From Actinernus sp. WN-2022 (Eukaryota; Cnidaria; Anthozoa; Actiniaria; Actinernidae), in assembly GCA_030867875.1 (NCBI GenBank), contig JAOWCC010000936.1, positions 11,726,095-11,790,094 of the forward strand: DNA of 64,000 nucleotides, in the 5' to 3' direction. The notes beneath the pieces were generated by a model. That model did not search any database. It was not told the origin of the DNA and worked only from the letters and a program-made list of their open reading frames with translations. Made by a program: the position numbers and the translations under genes. Below, piece by piece: positions 1 to 10,792 of the stretch (its first letter is position 1; each line of letters begins with the position of its first letter).

Positions 1-321
1 GTTTGTAAATTAGCAGGGCACAGTTTGTAAATTGTTTGTAAATTAGCAGGGCACAGTTTGTAAATTAGTAGGGCACAGTTTGTAAATTGTTTGTAAATTA
101 GCAGGGCACAGTTTGTAAATTGTTTGTAAATTAGCAGGGCACAGTTTGTAAATTGTTTGTAAATTAGCAGGGCACAGTTTGTAAATTGTTTGTAAATTAG
201 CAGGGCACAGTTTGTAAATTGTTTGTAAATTAGCAGGGCACAGTTTGTAAATTGTTTGTAAATTAGCAGGGCACAGTTCAGGGCACAATTTGTAAATTGT
301 TTGTAAATTAGCAGGGCATAA
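1..321. repeat. 33-bp tandem array (GTTTGTAAATT motif)
   Basis: About ten copies of a 33-bp unit, each made of three 11-mers: GTTTGTAAATT twice, then AGCAGGGCACA. Copies are nearly identical except near the right edge, where one unit is partial and the last carries substitutions. The array is open at the window start, so its full length is unknown. Open frames across it (repeating Leu-Gln-Thr-Ile-Tyr) are by-products of a period divisible by three. The core TTTGTAAATTGTTTGTAAAT recurs in reverse orientation in the array at 7634-8277. Confidence 0.95.
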
Positions 322-539
322 TATGTAAAACGTTTCTAAATAATGAGTATATATCATATTGATGGAGGATGAAAACGTAAACAGGGAGGGATTGATAAAA
401 CTTCCCAGAACAAATATAGAAAAAGAAAGACGTAAACTGTTATTTTAAATGCATGTATATTAATTTATTTCTCTGAACAGTATTTGTACTAGCATTTGTA
501 CTTACATAATTTCAAAGGTTCCTAATAAACTTTAAAGTA

Positions 540-670
540 CAGTGAACTCTCTCTAAGGCAGACACCTATGGGACCTATTTTGGTGTCCGGCTTATTGAGT
601 TCAAAATACAGAGATTAAGTAGGAATGGGTTTTTAGGGAACACATTTGCTGTCCACCTTAGAATTGACTG
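540..670. mobile_element. Short TA-flanked MITE (mariner-like)
   Basis: The ends are imperfect inverted repeats: CAGTGAACTCTCTCTAAGG on the left and the complement of CCTTAGAATTGACTG on the right. Both are flanked by TA (538-539 and 671-672). At 131 bp with no ORF it is non-autonomous. The terminal CAGTGAA...CTCT with an internal GGACACC motif is typical of animal Tc1/mariner MITEs. The family assignment is by eye. Confidence 0.6.
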
Positions 671-682
671 TATACATGTATG

Positions 683-841
683 CAGGGTTTTCAATAACAT
701 TTGAAGTAAGTGGCAAAACTTGAAGAGTAGGCGGCGAGCATCGAGCGCCATTGGCGCAAATATCTAATTTTTGGGAAATTTTTCAATCATGTAAAATACG
801 CGGCGAGATTCGCCGGCTGCCGGCTTCTATTGAAAACTCTG
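683..841. mobile_element. Small inverted-repeat element
   Basis: Begins CAGGGTTTTCAATA and ends with its near complement TATTGAAAACTCTG, enclosing 130 bp that include a GC-rich GGCGAG.../CTCGCC pairing. No convincing target duplication was found. CAGGG-type ends are common in hAT MITEs, but this is a weak assignment. Confidence 0.5.
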
Positions 842-1476
842 TATATGGCAGTCATCTTGACACTAACGGTGCTTAACTGGCCAAAAGCCAGTGGTACGTT
901 GTGTTTGGTTAGTAGATTGCTTCATTCTATGATCTTTTTGGCCAGTGGGAATAACAGCACATCAGAAAATTTTGTAGGGAACTTCTAGTATTTACATTAT
1001 ATTATTTAAGTTTGGATTGTCAGGCCTAACATTTGGCCAGTAAGGATTACTACATCAATACAGGCCCTTCAATTATATAGTTACTAGGGTTGCTGGCTCC
1101 AATTAAAAAAACACCCAGTGAAACCTACATGTACATGTAATTGGCAAAGTAGCAGATGAAGTGCTATTATTAAATCACTAAATGTTACCTGACTTGTATA
1201 TATCGTAAAAGCCCAGGGACTTAATTAAGTTTAGGCCTTTAAGAGGGAGTGATATTAGAGGGGGGCTTATAAAAAATAATAAAAAAACTGAAGCAAACTC
1301 TTAAATTATATTAATGTTCTTCTGTATACCCGTAAATGTTTGAGTTCAAGCATAACCATAATGCTAAAATCAGTCTACTGTTCAGTACTCACATAAAACT
1401 GCACATGGGGAATGTTATATTAAAGAATAAAATACAGTCCCTAAGGCCACTTTAATTAAATTTCATGTCTTGTTTT
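842..1476. other. No recognisable feature
   Basis: AT-rich DNA with stops in all frames. No splice-bounded exon, repeat unit or RNA gene was recognised. Confidence 0.5.
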
Positions 1477-1480
1477 TTAA

Positions 1481-1832
1481 AGGGACCTGGGCTGAAAACA
1501 ATGTTTGCTCACAAATGATTGTTATGGATGCCTAAGTCTGTTTCTGTGTTTGTCTCATGTATATTGTACACATTTTCCTGTCGATAAAACTCATTCAAAT
1601 TTCCTGCGTGCTGCCATCTTGGATATCATGACATCACAGTGTTGCCCCTATTGTCACACAACAAAATAGCTATTGTTTTCTGACAATAGAGTCAACACTG
1701 TGATGTCATAAAATCCAAGATGGCAGCGCGCAGGGTATTTAAATGAGTTTCATCGACGGGAAAATCGGTGCATAAGTGGCATCTAGTGTAACATTTACTG
1801 GAGACAAACACAGAAACAGACTTAGGTTCCCT
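1481..1832. mobile_element. TTAA-flanked foldback MITE
   Basis: Flanked on both sides by TTAA (1477-1480 and 1833-1836). Ends read AGGGACC on the left and GGTTCCCT on the right. Subterminal arms pair well: CTAAGTCTGTTTCTGTGTTT near 1530-1550 with its complement at 1803-1823. The inner arms around CAAGATGGCAGC also pair, so most of the 352 bp can fold. TTAA duplication is used by Kolobok and piggyBac families. There is no ORF. Confidence 0.75.
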
Positions 1833-2058
1833 TTAAGATTGGTTAGGAGGGGGAGGGGGGCTATATTAAAATAAAATTTCAAAATTATAGTATTAATATA
1901 TAGAGATTTTATTCAGGGTAGTCAGTGTTTCATTCAATTTAATAAAGAGATGCAGGACCCAGAAAAGCTGAAATGGCCTTTTACCAGGTTGTCATGATAT
2001 ACATGTACCATAAAATCCTGGTTATAAGCTCTTCTAGTATGATTAAACCCCTGGCAAA

Positions 2059-2202
2059 AGACCTGTCCCACGTGGTAGCCATCTTTGAATAAACCTATTG
2101 TTAATGCTTACCCAGCCTCGTTTACCAACATGCTTGCGACCGAGGCTGGATAATCATTAACAATAGGTTTATTCCAAGATGGCCACCACGTGGGATAGGT
2201 CT
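2059..2202. mobile_element. 144-bp hairpin MITE
   Basis: The left arm AGACCTGTCCCACGTGG... pairs with the right arm ...CCACGTGGGATAGGTCT. Pairing continues through AATAAACCTATTGTTAATG and the central CAGCCTCG/CGAGGCTG. Only a small loop at about 2125-2145 is unpaired. No coding capacity and no clear target duplication. Confidence 0.75.
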
Positions 2203-3161
2203 ATAGACTGGTAACATAAAATCTAATCAAATTAAGACCTCTACCACAAAACATGGCATAATTAAAATAATTGCAAACTAACTTGCTGTTATAAATTATT
2301 TAATATGCATTTCGCATTAGATTTCATGGCGTCATAGTGCACTGGCTCACTAAAACTGAATCCACACATAATTTCTAGTTCATGTACACTGTACTTGATC
2401 TGATTGGCATTCGATAGACCTCTTCTTGTTCAAGCACTTGCGAGTCATCAAGTGACATAAAGTTCGGTGCCTATGATGGAAGACAGTTAGATGTTATAAT
2501 TTATTGAATACGAGGGTGAATGTACATTGTAGCAAGAGTTATTTTCCAAAAGTGTATAGTGTTCTATTTCTACACACACTGCTCGAAAAGGTTGTAATGT
2601 AGTGATGTGAAATATCCCTAAAAATAAAATTTCACAAAATAATATTTCACGATGTCCATGAATTTACAGACGAAAACTTGAAGAACTTAAAATATTGAGT
2701 GAGGCAGCCCAAGCTCATGTTACGAAAATTAACTGATAAGGGTTTGTACATGTCACAAGCGGCATCATTGCGCATGACCAAAAAATTAACACCATTTCTT
2801 TACTTTTAGTCTGAATTTGAAGAAATGTTGGTGAGTTGGTAACAAAGTGAAACTACATATTTTAGGCGTTTTATGTTGCCAACGCTGTGGTGACGTCATA
2901 AGTGATTCCTCCGTTTTTGGTGAAATGCTCCCTTTAATCAAAGTGCCTTCATGACACACATTCATTTGGCGCAAATTTGAACATTCTAGGGCGATTACAG
3001 CCAAAGTTATAGAGGCATTACTGTTGCTATGACATCATATTTAGTGACGTCAGGAGTCGTATCTAAAGCTGCCTATTGTTAAAAAATCAAGAAAAGAAAA
3101 TGTGACTTTTGAGTGCCAGACTAGTGCATTTCATCAATAAAACTCGAAAATCACTGAGGGC
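2203..3161. other. No gene recognised
   Basis: Unique-looking AT-rich sequence. Short open frames on the minus strand (for example near 2786-3004) show no family resemblance or splice context. Confidence 0.4.
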
Positions 3162-4195
3162 TATAGCCTGGGAAACCAGCCGACTCTTATCGCTCCCCAC
3201 TCGTGAAAGAGACGTCTGGGTAGTGAGGCAGAAAATGCCATACTGATGACGTAGCAGATAGCCGTTTCACGATGCATGCATTAGTTGTAATTCTCATAAG
3301 CCGAATGCGAACAACAGAGTTCTTTTCAAGGAATATAACTACCGTGGCTGCTCGTTTGCTTGGCAGTGGGATAACCGTCATGAACAACCATGAAATTCAA
3401 GCCTGTATATTTAGCGTGTGTTGGTAGCTCGCTTGCTTCGTTCTTTCAGCAGCTCGGCCCGGTCAAGAGAATTTGTCCTACGACTGTCAAAACATAATAG
3501 TTGTTTATAATTTCAAAACCTACACATAGCACAGCAGGCCACTTTTCAAGCCAGCTCTTTTGTCAGGTTAGTAGCCGAAGAGGTAAGCTACAGAATGCAG
3601 TGGTTATTTTCAGGTATACTACCGAGGCTGCCCGTTTGCTTGGGTGATTGATTCATATCACACTTGGTTCGTGATTCATAGCACACTTACATGTAATTAT
3701 GTTTATTCATAGCCCAGATTCACTGTCTGAACGATTTATCCGCCGCAACAACAACTCATCCAGTGTTTTGTGATAGCTCAGTGTATTGTGATAGCTCAGT
3801 GTATGTAGGTTTACTGATATGAAATTATAAACAACTATGCCAGTAGTCAGTACCTTTCTTGTTAATGTTTTGACAGTACGACATTTCGCTTTACTAGCTG
3901 CTGAAATAACTCAGTCTGAAAAGGAGCCAACAACAGCACCGGCACACACTAAATAGGCTTGAATTTCATGAGTTGTTCGTGATGGTGATCCACTGCCAAG
4001 CAAACGAGCAGCCACGGTAGTTATATTCCTTGAAAAGAACTCTGTTGTTCGCATTCGGCTTCTGAGAATTGCAACTAATTTATGCATCGTGAAACGGCTA
4101 TCTGCTACGTCATCAGTATGGCATTTTCTGCCTCACTTCTCAGACGTCTCTTTCGCAAGTGGGGAGCGATAAGAGTCGGCTGGTTTCCCAGGCTA
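3162..4195. mobile_element. Non-autonomous Mutator-like element with 9-bp TSD
   Basis: An exact 9-bp duplication ACTGAGGGC lies at 3153-3161 and 4196-4204. Ends are TAGCCTGGGAAACCAGCC on the left (after an extra TA) and its complement on the right. The two halves of the 1034-bp element are inverted copies of each other over roughly 500 bp, so the element is a long foldback. Matching blocks include the GCCGACTCTTATCGCTCC segment, the TGATGACGTAGCAGATAGCC segment and the AAATTATAAACAACTATG segment near the middle. Nine-bp target duplication with long TIRs is the Mutator (MULE) signature. No transposase is present. The terminal TAGCCTG is shared with 51514-52092. Confidence 0.85.
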
Positions 4196-4861
4196 ACTGA
4201 GGGCATGTATGAAAAGGTATGACGTCATAATGACATTGCCGAAAATATGACTTAAATTTTAAGCAGGTTATGGTAAAAACAAAATTCTAAAAACAAACGA
4301 TTTTAGGCAATGACATGTTTTATGATTGGACAAAATGTTGCGCAACAGTATTTGCAACTGTAAAAGATGAATGAAGTGATATTTTCGTAAATGCTTTTGT
4401 GTTGTTTATTTTCCGCCAAACTTTGGTGGGAAAATTGGGAAAATTGGGAAAATTCAAAATTGCATAATGTTTGATTCCCTTAACCAATCAACATCGTGTT
4501 TTCGATTCCTTCATTCTCATCACAATGATATTTTAACGATATACATGTAGGACATTGCGTTTGTAGAGGTAATAAACAGTTATAAGAAACATATTACACA
4601 TAGCTTAAATTATCAGGTTATATTCCTTTTAAGATTTTACACCCACCTACATGTACCAAAATTATTGTCTGCGTTGACAACTTTTTAAAATCTAGAACTC
4701 ATGCTGTTTTTTTATGGCTGGTTGTGCCCACCGTGGTATGGGAAGCTCATATTACGAAATATATGGGTTTGTATGGGAACGTAACAAACTTTGTTTACTA
4801 GCCAGAAATACTGTAATTTTTTCGAATAAAAAGAACTTACCGTGCTGCTGTGATGTCTTAA

Positions 4862-4936
4862 TAATAATGATTTATTAGCAATACATCCACAAGGTGGCTC
4901 TTCATTTGCTAAGAGCTAAATAAAATTACAACTTTA
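4862..4936 (-). repeat. Putative LINE 3' tail (minus strand)
   Basis: Read on the minus strand, the segment ends in AATAAATCATTATTATT, the kind of short-microsatellite tail that finishes CR1/L2-type LINEs in such genomes. It may belong with the minus-strand relic at 5752-5946, with the + strand relic 5343-5712 lying between. Confidence 0.3.
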
Positions 4937-5342
4937 AGAGGAAAAAAGAATTGTGATACTAATAATTATTATTAACAATAATTAAATACTATGATATAAA
5001 ATGTCTGATAAGTTAGTACTAACTCTTAATATTAAGTATAAAAATGGTGTAAAGGATTATTAGTGTTAATTGGCATAAAAAGTGCTATAAGATATAGATA
5101 ATTAAGCTACGCGTGATTTCGCTTTACATAATAAGACATTCCTAATTGCCTTCAGTGACAAATTCACTATAACCTGTGATACGTGGACTTGGGCGTGATC
5201 TTAGGCACGAACTTAACCTACAATGAACACATTACTGAGACCGTTTCTTCATGCTCTTCTCGACTATCATAAACCGTGTTAAACATGCGTTTAATAAGAA
5301 CACTTTAATTACTGTTATTAATACATTAGTATTTAGTAAGCT

Positions 5343-5712
5343 GCCTGTCGCATTGTTAGCAGGGCCAAAAAGTATAACCATATTACACCTATACTAAAAG
5401 AGCTAAATTGGCTCCCAGTAGATAAGCTAGTGTATTTTAGAAGTGCCACTCTGGCATTCAAATGCATGACTGATTCAGCACCAGGTTATTTAATATATAA
5501 ATTCACGAAGCACTTCAATATTAGTGGTCGTGAAACTCGAAATTATTACAAATCCTCTTATTCAAATCTGCGAGTGGTCAGAAGTTTTTTTAATACAGAA
5601 CAGTAAAAATATGGAACTCACTAGATAATGAACTGAAATTAAGTAAAGTCGTTTTAAGTTTCAAGCGAAAGCTGAAGAGCAAATTATATCAAACTCAAAA
5701 TAGGTTAAATTA
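5343..5712 (+). pseudogene. LINE reverse transcriptase C-terminal relic
   Basis: The translated + strand carries the C-terminal region common to cnidarian CR1/L2-like LINE proteins. It contains HITPILKELNWLPVD, then FRSATLAFKCM, a PGYL motif and basic residues before the stop at about 5596. After a shift of frame it continues with the WNSLDNELK and FKRKLKSKLYQ signatures that precede the natural end. The 5' part (endonuclease and RT palm) is absent, as expected from 5' truncation. It is non-functional. Confidence 0.7.
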
Positions 5713-5751
5713 ATATATGTAAATCAAATTATCATGTACACTGTAGTCGTA

Positions 5752-5946
5752 TTATATTTGTATTTTGTCTTTGAAAAGCCTTTTTAAGGAATGATGTATG
5801 AAGTATATGTCTACACCTTCTGAGAGGCTATTAAATGTGCGCGCAGCTATCTGTTGAAAAGTATTTGATTCCCTGGGTAGGAATAATCTAGGGGCCAATG
5901 ATGATCTTAAATTATAAGCACTAACAGAATGTAATTCTGGCCACAC
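5752..5946 (-). pseudogene. LINE C-terminal relic (minus strand)
   Basis: A 64-codon minus-strand frame resembling the extreme C-terminus of LINE proteins. It shows a YNLRS motif, LxLPRESN, then FQQIAARTFNSL and a final HSLKRLFKDK helix, comparable to the 'WNSLP...FK..L' endings of related elements. Nothing upstream is preserved. The resemblance is short, so confidence is limited. Confidence 0.4.
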
Positions 5947-5991
5947 TTCATTATAAATATACAGGTAAAGCCTTATGGTTCAAGTTCTTTA

Positions 5992-6138
5992 GAGTGATTT
6001 TACTTGACCCGTGAAACAGAAAACATTAGTTAGTGTGTAATACCAAGATAAACACAAAAGAGAACAAAATAATTATAGTGTAATAGTGTGTAATACGCTA
6101 CTACATTTATCTATTTCACGGGTTAAGTAAAATCACTC
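5992..6138. mobile_element. 147-bp TA-flanked MITE
   Basis: TA at 5990-5991 and 6139-6140 flanks perfect 14-bp inverted ends (GAGTGATTTTACTT). Pairing continues into GACCCGTGAAA/TTTCACGGGTT. The non-pairing centre has no ORF. TA duplication suggests Tc1/mariner-mobilised DNA. Confidence 0.8.
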
Positions 6139-6194
6139 TATGGCTAAAGTTCTATAACACGATGACAATGTCATTGTTACATGCTTTTAAGAAG

Positions 6195-6225
6195 TGACAC
6201 AAGACATGTTACATGTCTTGTGTCA
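6195..6225. repeat. Perfect 15-bp palindrome
   Basis: TGACACAAGACATGT, one central base, then its exact complement. It could extrude as a hairpin or be the trace of an excised element. Confidence 0.85.
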
Positions 6226-6786
6226 TGTTTCTCTCCTTTTTGGATGGATTAAAACTGATTTCAGCAGTTCTCCGAAGAAAAAACCCGGCTGAAATCCACC
6301 CAACAATGAGAAACGACACAATTTTTTATTCAAAAAATATACAGCATTTATGGCTAGAAAACGGAGTTTGTTACGTTCCCATATAAATCCTTATATTTCG
6401 TAATATGAGCTTCCGTACAAACCCTTAATCCCCTTAACTACTAAACTAGTTTATTTATATAAAGTTTAATATTTTCGTAACATGAGTCATGAGCTTGGCC
6501 TTGGGTCGCCTGTGACTGAATTTGTTTGAATTGCAATGTATAAACCCGTGAAATTTCACTTCTAAAAAGCAATATACTGTACCCTTTTGATGTATAAATG
6601 AAATTTCTGTTTTACAAATATCACAGTCTTTATAAAGCCGTGAGACATTTCACTCTCTTCAGTCTTCAAACACTAGTTCGATCCTTCGCTAAAATATTTA
6701 CTCTCATGGATTTGGTCATTTAAAAATGGATAAAGTAAAGGCTTTCAAATAATGAAGACCTAGCCTGAAATTCAGCGGTCTCCTCT

Positions 6787-6841
6787 GTTCGTTCCTCCCG
6801 ACAGAGACGTGTCTCTCTGTGCTCTCTTGGGAGGAACGAAC
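6787..6841. repeat. Short hairpin
   Basis: GTTCGTTCCTCCC (6787-6799) pairs with GGGAGGAACGAAC (6829-6841). Within the loop GACAGAGAC also pairs with GTCTCTCTGT, giving a two-tier stem. The remainder of 6415-7630 shows no gene; a CpG-bearing stretch near 7060-7150 has no recognised ORF. Confidence 0.6.
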
Positions 6842-7633
6842 CAGTCAAGATCATGAGGCATGACCATCGAAATTATCCGTTTGAAAACAACAGCTGAACT
6901 ACATGTACATGTAAAAGTTGATAACCTAGCGCGACATTCCCTTTTCTCGTTACAATCCACAACAAATTAAAGATCACATCTTACCTTTGAGTTTTCTTAT
7001 CTCACATGTGTTTTGAAAACCCTTTGCTCAGTGTGGAAGCCATATCATACAAGAGACCACACGTCGTCCCGCCGAATCGAAGCCGTTAGTGTTCAAAATG
7101 GCGCGCTGTGCCCGCACAATCACGTCAGCGGTCTTTAGAAAAGCAATGCATCCTGGGATCAGTTCTGGCCTGTCACATGTAAAGTGGAGTCCACTTAGCT
7201 TGATAGATCGCTGAGCATGTACTTCCTCGTATAGTACACGTTAAGTTTAAATATACCGCCGGCTAACTCACACAACTGGTAATTTGTACTTCATTTCTGC
7301 ATAAATCTCATAATGTTTCAGCCAGTCATCAAAGTTCCTCTTTCCTGGAGAAAGTTATGAAATATACTGAATATACGCTTCTGTAAGTAACTTTAGATCG
7401 GTTTGAAAGATGTATATAAATAAATAATACATGGTTAAATTATGATGCATGTGGTCTATAAGAATAACTATTAAATCGTAAACATTTTGACTTTTGTTAA
7501 TCAAAGCCTATGTGCATGTAGTTGTTGACCTAGGTGGGATTCTGTTATCAGGCCAGGTAGCGGGATAGCTGGGATCCCGTTAAATTACATGGGTTCAACT
7601 AATACCACCTTCTGTCCCACCTCTATTTTTACA

Positions 7634-8277
7634 TGGGTCCTAAATTGCATTTACAAACTATTTACAAAGTTCCACGGGCCTCTTAAATTGCATTTATGTA
7701 AAACAATCAATTTACAAACTATTTACGAAGTTCCACGGGCCTCCTAAATTGCATTTACAAACAATTTACAAAGTACCACGGGCCTCCTAAATTGCATCTA
7801 CAAACAATTTACAAACTATTTACATAGTTCCACGGGCCTCCTAAATTGCATCTACAAACAATTTACAAAGTACCACGGGCCTCCTAAATTGCATTTACAA
7901 ACTATTTACAAGCAATTTACAAAGTACCACGGGCCTCCTAAATTGCATCTACAAACTATTTACAAGCAATTTACAAAGTACCACGGGCCTCCTAAATTGC
8001 ATTTACAAACTATTTACAAGCAATTTACAAAGTACCACGGGCCTCCTAAATTGCATTTACAAACAATTTACAAGGTACCACGGGCCTCCTAAATTGCATT
8101 TACAAACAATTTACAAAGTACCACGGGCCTCCTAAATTGCATTTACAAACAATTTACAAACAATTTACAAAGTACCACGGGCCTCCTAAATTGCATTTAC
8201 AAACAATTTACAAACTATTAAAAAGTTCCACGGGCCTCCTAAATTGCATTTACAAACTATTTACAAGGTTTGTACAC
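7634..8277. repeat. 43-bp tandem array (TTTACAAAC motif)
   Basis: About fifteen units built on AAATTGCATTTACAAACAAT followed by a spacer ACCACGGGCCTCCT. Some units carry one or two extra TTTACAA blocks, so unit length varies. The long + strand open frames here are repeat by-products. The core is the reverse complement of the core of the 1-321 array. Confidence 0.95.
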
Positions 8278-8540
8278 TCCGTATTTACATACAATTTACA
8301 GTTAATTTACAAATATGTGATGTCCATATTTTTCCAAACTATTTACAAGGTATACAAAAGACACACATGTTTGTAAATTGAATTTCCAAACATTTTACAT
8401 ACTTCTTTAAATTTCCATTGTATGGAAATTGATTGGAAATTGATTTACATAGCATGGAAAGAGTTTGTAAATCTATTTCCATACTATGGAAAATTGTGCT
8501 TTACATACAATTGACATAGGATGGAAAAATGGGAAGTTTT
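8278..8540. repeat. Diverged TTTACA/TGGAAA-rich flank of the array
   Basis: Loose continuation of the array: TTTACAT, TTTACAA and TTTCCA blocks recur every 10-14 bp in both orientations, including GTTTGTAAAT at about 8370 and 8464. There is no fixed period. It looks like an older, decayed part of the same repeat. Confidence 0.6.
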
Positions 8541-8889
8541 CCAGTGTAACTTTGTCACCGATTAGGCAGAGGGAGATATATCATTCTTCATTTGTTAATA
8601 AAGGCTAGATACAACTAGAACATGCATCCCTCTCGGAAAACCATGTTCCAGATATTCCAGGCTGAAAAGGCAATTGAAAGGCAATATAAACGTTATATAA
8701 TAATGTGGTTAACTTTCCGCCTAGAAAGTTAGGATACAGTTAGGATGAGGCCGAATCTGCGGCATTTGCGGATCCATCTAATCCATATGATCCCTGAATA
8801 ACCTGTGATTTTTCCACTGAACGGTCTGCTTTAGACTCGGCCTGCAGACTTAGACGTAGCTAACTCTCAAGCCTCTAAACTGCGAGCGA

Positions 8890-9285
8890 GAAGACAGCCA
8901 ACTCGCTAACACCGCAAAATCTAAGTTTATGCTTATTGGAAGTTCAGATGTTGAAATCCAGTGACACGATTAGTGTGCAAATCTACGACAAAGATCTTAA
9001 TAGAGTAGATTCATTCAAGTACTTGGGCGTCGTCATAAATCAAACCCTTACCTGATATGACCATGTCGATTCCGTCAACAGCAAGGTTAAACAAAGATTA
9101 AGGATACTAACCAGGATCAAGTACTTACTTCCCGCTTCTGTGAGAGAACGTTTTAGCAACACAATGATCTTACCAATTCAATCTTAGATTATGGCGACAT
9201 TGTTTGGGGGCACAAAAGCAATACTACTCTAATGAAATCCCTTCAGCTTCTGCAAAACAGAGCAGCGAAGCTAATTAAAATGCAA
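8890..9285 (+). pseudogene. LINE RT/thumb relic, 5' half (interrupted)
   Basis: Translation shows LINE post-palm signatures: KFMLIGS, then VDSFKYLGVVINQTLT, a run of basic residues KVKQRLRILTRIKYLLP, then LDYGDIVWG and finally LQLLQNRAAKLIKM. Stops and frame changes show it is dead. The reading is abruptly lost at about 9285 and resumes at 11041 with the residues that normally follow (SSASEALEELGW). This is evidence that 9286-11038 is a later insertion. Confidence 0.75.
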
Positions 9286-9594
9286 GCGGTTTTTTTGTTG
9301 TTGGGTGCAACAAAATGTGACTTTTGACCCATGTCTTAAATTTCAGCACCAATCAAATCGCACTGTGCTGGTCACGCAACAATCACCAGGTTAATTTATT
9401 TACATAATTTAATACAGTAAATCAAGATGGTGGAGGACCCGCGAGGAACTTTCTCTCTAATTTGGAGTCCCATCTCTCAAATGTAAGCAGTTTAATGTTT
9501 TATTTAACTTCACTCGTGCGAAAGCCTTCCAACAGGCTTAGGATATTTCAACTGGTGCTATTGTCGGAGCTGAAGGACCGCGTTTTTTAACCAG

Positions 9595-9945
9595 ATGGCC
9601 AGTGATTTTATATACGACACGTACGACGACCTGAAGCCAGTGAAGGGGCGAGGATCCGGAAAGCTAAAATTCGAAGATATAGATATTGGAATATATAAGC
9701 CATCGGCTCGCTGTGCTGCATTTAAAACATCCGAGGAGAACATCTTATTTTGGGTGAAGGCACTTCAAGACCAATATTATGAGTCTCTTAAAAACTGTCA
9801 GAGATTTAAATTTACCGTAAGTTGGATCGACCACTTAAATGAGGCAGAGACACAGTCAGAGAGTATTGAGATCAAGTTATTTCGTTCCAGCGAGGATATT
9901 GACCTAGCGGAAACGGTACAGGCTGTCGAAGGATTTTACTTATAA
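9595..9945 (+). CDS. Uncharacterised ORF in inserted element
   Basis: A 116-codon frame starting MASDFIYDTYDDLKPVKG. The sequence is acidic with balanced composition and looks like real protein. A GKLKFEDIDIGIY segment is followed by FKTSEENILFWVKALQDQYY and a C-terminal acidic stretch. I do not recognise a family. The stop at 9943 is followed, after a change of frame, by protein-like sequence (NHPRLLNNRNRYVPRHGQRL), so the intact ancestral protein was longer. It is followed by helical, Glu/Lys-rich coding relics. Most likely this is the N-terminal part of a retroelement ORF1. Confidence 0.4.
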   Translation: MASDFIYDTYDDLKPVKGRGSGKLKFEDIDIGIYKPSARCAAFKTSEENILFWVKALQDQYYESLKNCQRFKFTVSWIDHLNEAETQSESIEIKLFRSSEDIDLAETVQAVEGFYL

Positions 9946-10004
9946 CCATCCACGTCTACTTAACAACAGGAATAGGTATGTGCCAAGGCATGGACAAAGA
10001 TTGA

Positions 10005-10742
10005 GTTTCCCAGATTACAGATGAAACTTGAGAACTTAATGAAAGAAGAAACAGAGGTCACGCGCGACATGCTTGAGAACATGTTCAACAAGTTACAGAG
10101 CCTGCAAGTTCACAAGTCAATGAAAAACCCCAAGAGCCTGTAGTGTTGGATCAACATATCCGTGAAACTCCAAAAGCAACATACACATGAGTCAAATTCA
10201 AACCGGAAGAGACGAAAATTATAGAGATTCTTCACGAGGATTGTTAGCCCGCAATAAGAAATCTCTCGCTGATTTAATGACCTTGATTTGTAACATGGAG
10301 GCTGACTTAACTGATATGCGTAATGAATTCTTACTCTCGTCACTTCAAAACACGAACTCAGTCATTTGGAAGACAAATTAGTGCAGCAAGATAATATATA
10401 CAGGACCGAAATCAAGATGCTGTCATCACGTATTATTGACCTAGAAGTTGAAAATGGCGAGTTGAAAGCGGATATAATAAAGCTGAGATCCGACTTTAAA
10501 AAACTTTAAAAAACAATCAAGAATACAAAAAGAAGACAATGAAAGACCAAGGTCTCCAGTGTTCCGAGACTATCCAACCTACTGAAGCTTTAGCAACGAA
10601 TCAGTTTGTTCAAGAGCCATCTTTCTTACATAACAACCCGATCCCTATTCATCAGAATACATTTCCTGTGCTAAATGACGAGAGTTTACAATCACCTGAC
10701 CGACAACCCACTACTAAAGAAAGGGACCATGAAGTACGGTAG
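10005..10742 (+). pseudogene. Coiled-coil ORF1-like relic
   Basis: Three frames carry successive pieces of one helical, charged protein. First comes MKLENLMKEETEVTRDMLEN at about 10020. Then MSQIQTGRDENYRDSSRG (10187-10381) and, shifted by one, MLSSRIIDLEVENGELKADI with heptad spacing of hydrophobics, ending at a stop near 10508. A Gln/Pro/Asn-rich tail follows in 10539-10742. Coiled coils of this kind are typical of LINE ORF1 proteins. It is disrupted by at least two frameshifts. Confidence 0.4.
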
Positions 10743-10792
10743 TACGGTTAATTCTCGGGTTCAAAACAATGAATATATGCCTGCTCAAATGC

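Larger units (their letters stand above)
4741..6414. mobile_element. 1.7-kb element with ~95-bp terminal inverted repeats
   Basis: The left end GGAAGCTCATATTACGAAAT continues for about 95 bp and pairs with the right end, whose last bases are TATGAGCTTCC, at about 85% identity. A target duplication is not obvious: the flanks GTATG and GTACA share only GTA. The interior is not transposase. It contains two LINE C-terminal relics in opposite orientation and a TA MITE, so it is probably a non-autonomous DNA element that has been inserted into. Confidence 0.65.

Noticed and set aside
1..357. Minus-strand ORF of repeating LQTIYKLCP units, and the similar + strand ORFs at 7889-8376
   Set aside because: Pure translation of tandem repeats whose period keeps the frame open; no other coding evidence.
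1..8277. CRISPR-like regularity of the 33-bp and 43-bp arrays
   Set aside because: There are no unique spacers; units are contiguous, and the genome is eukaryotic.
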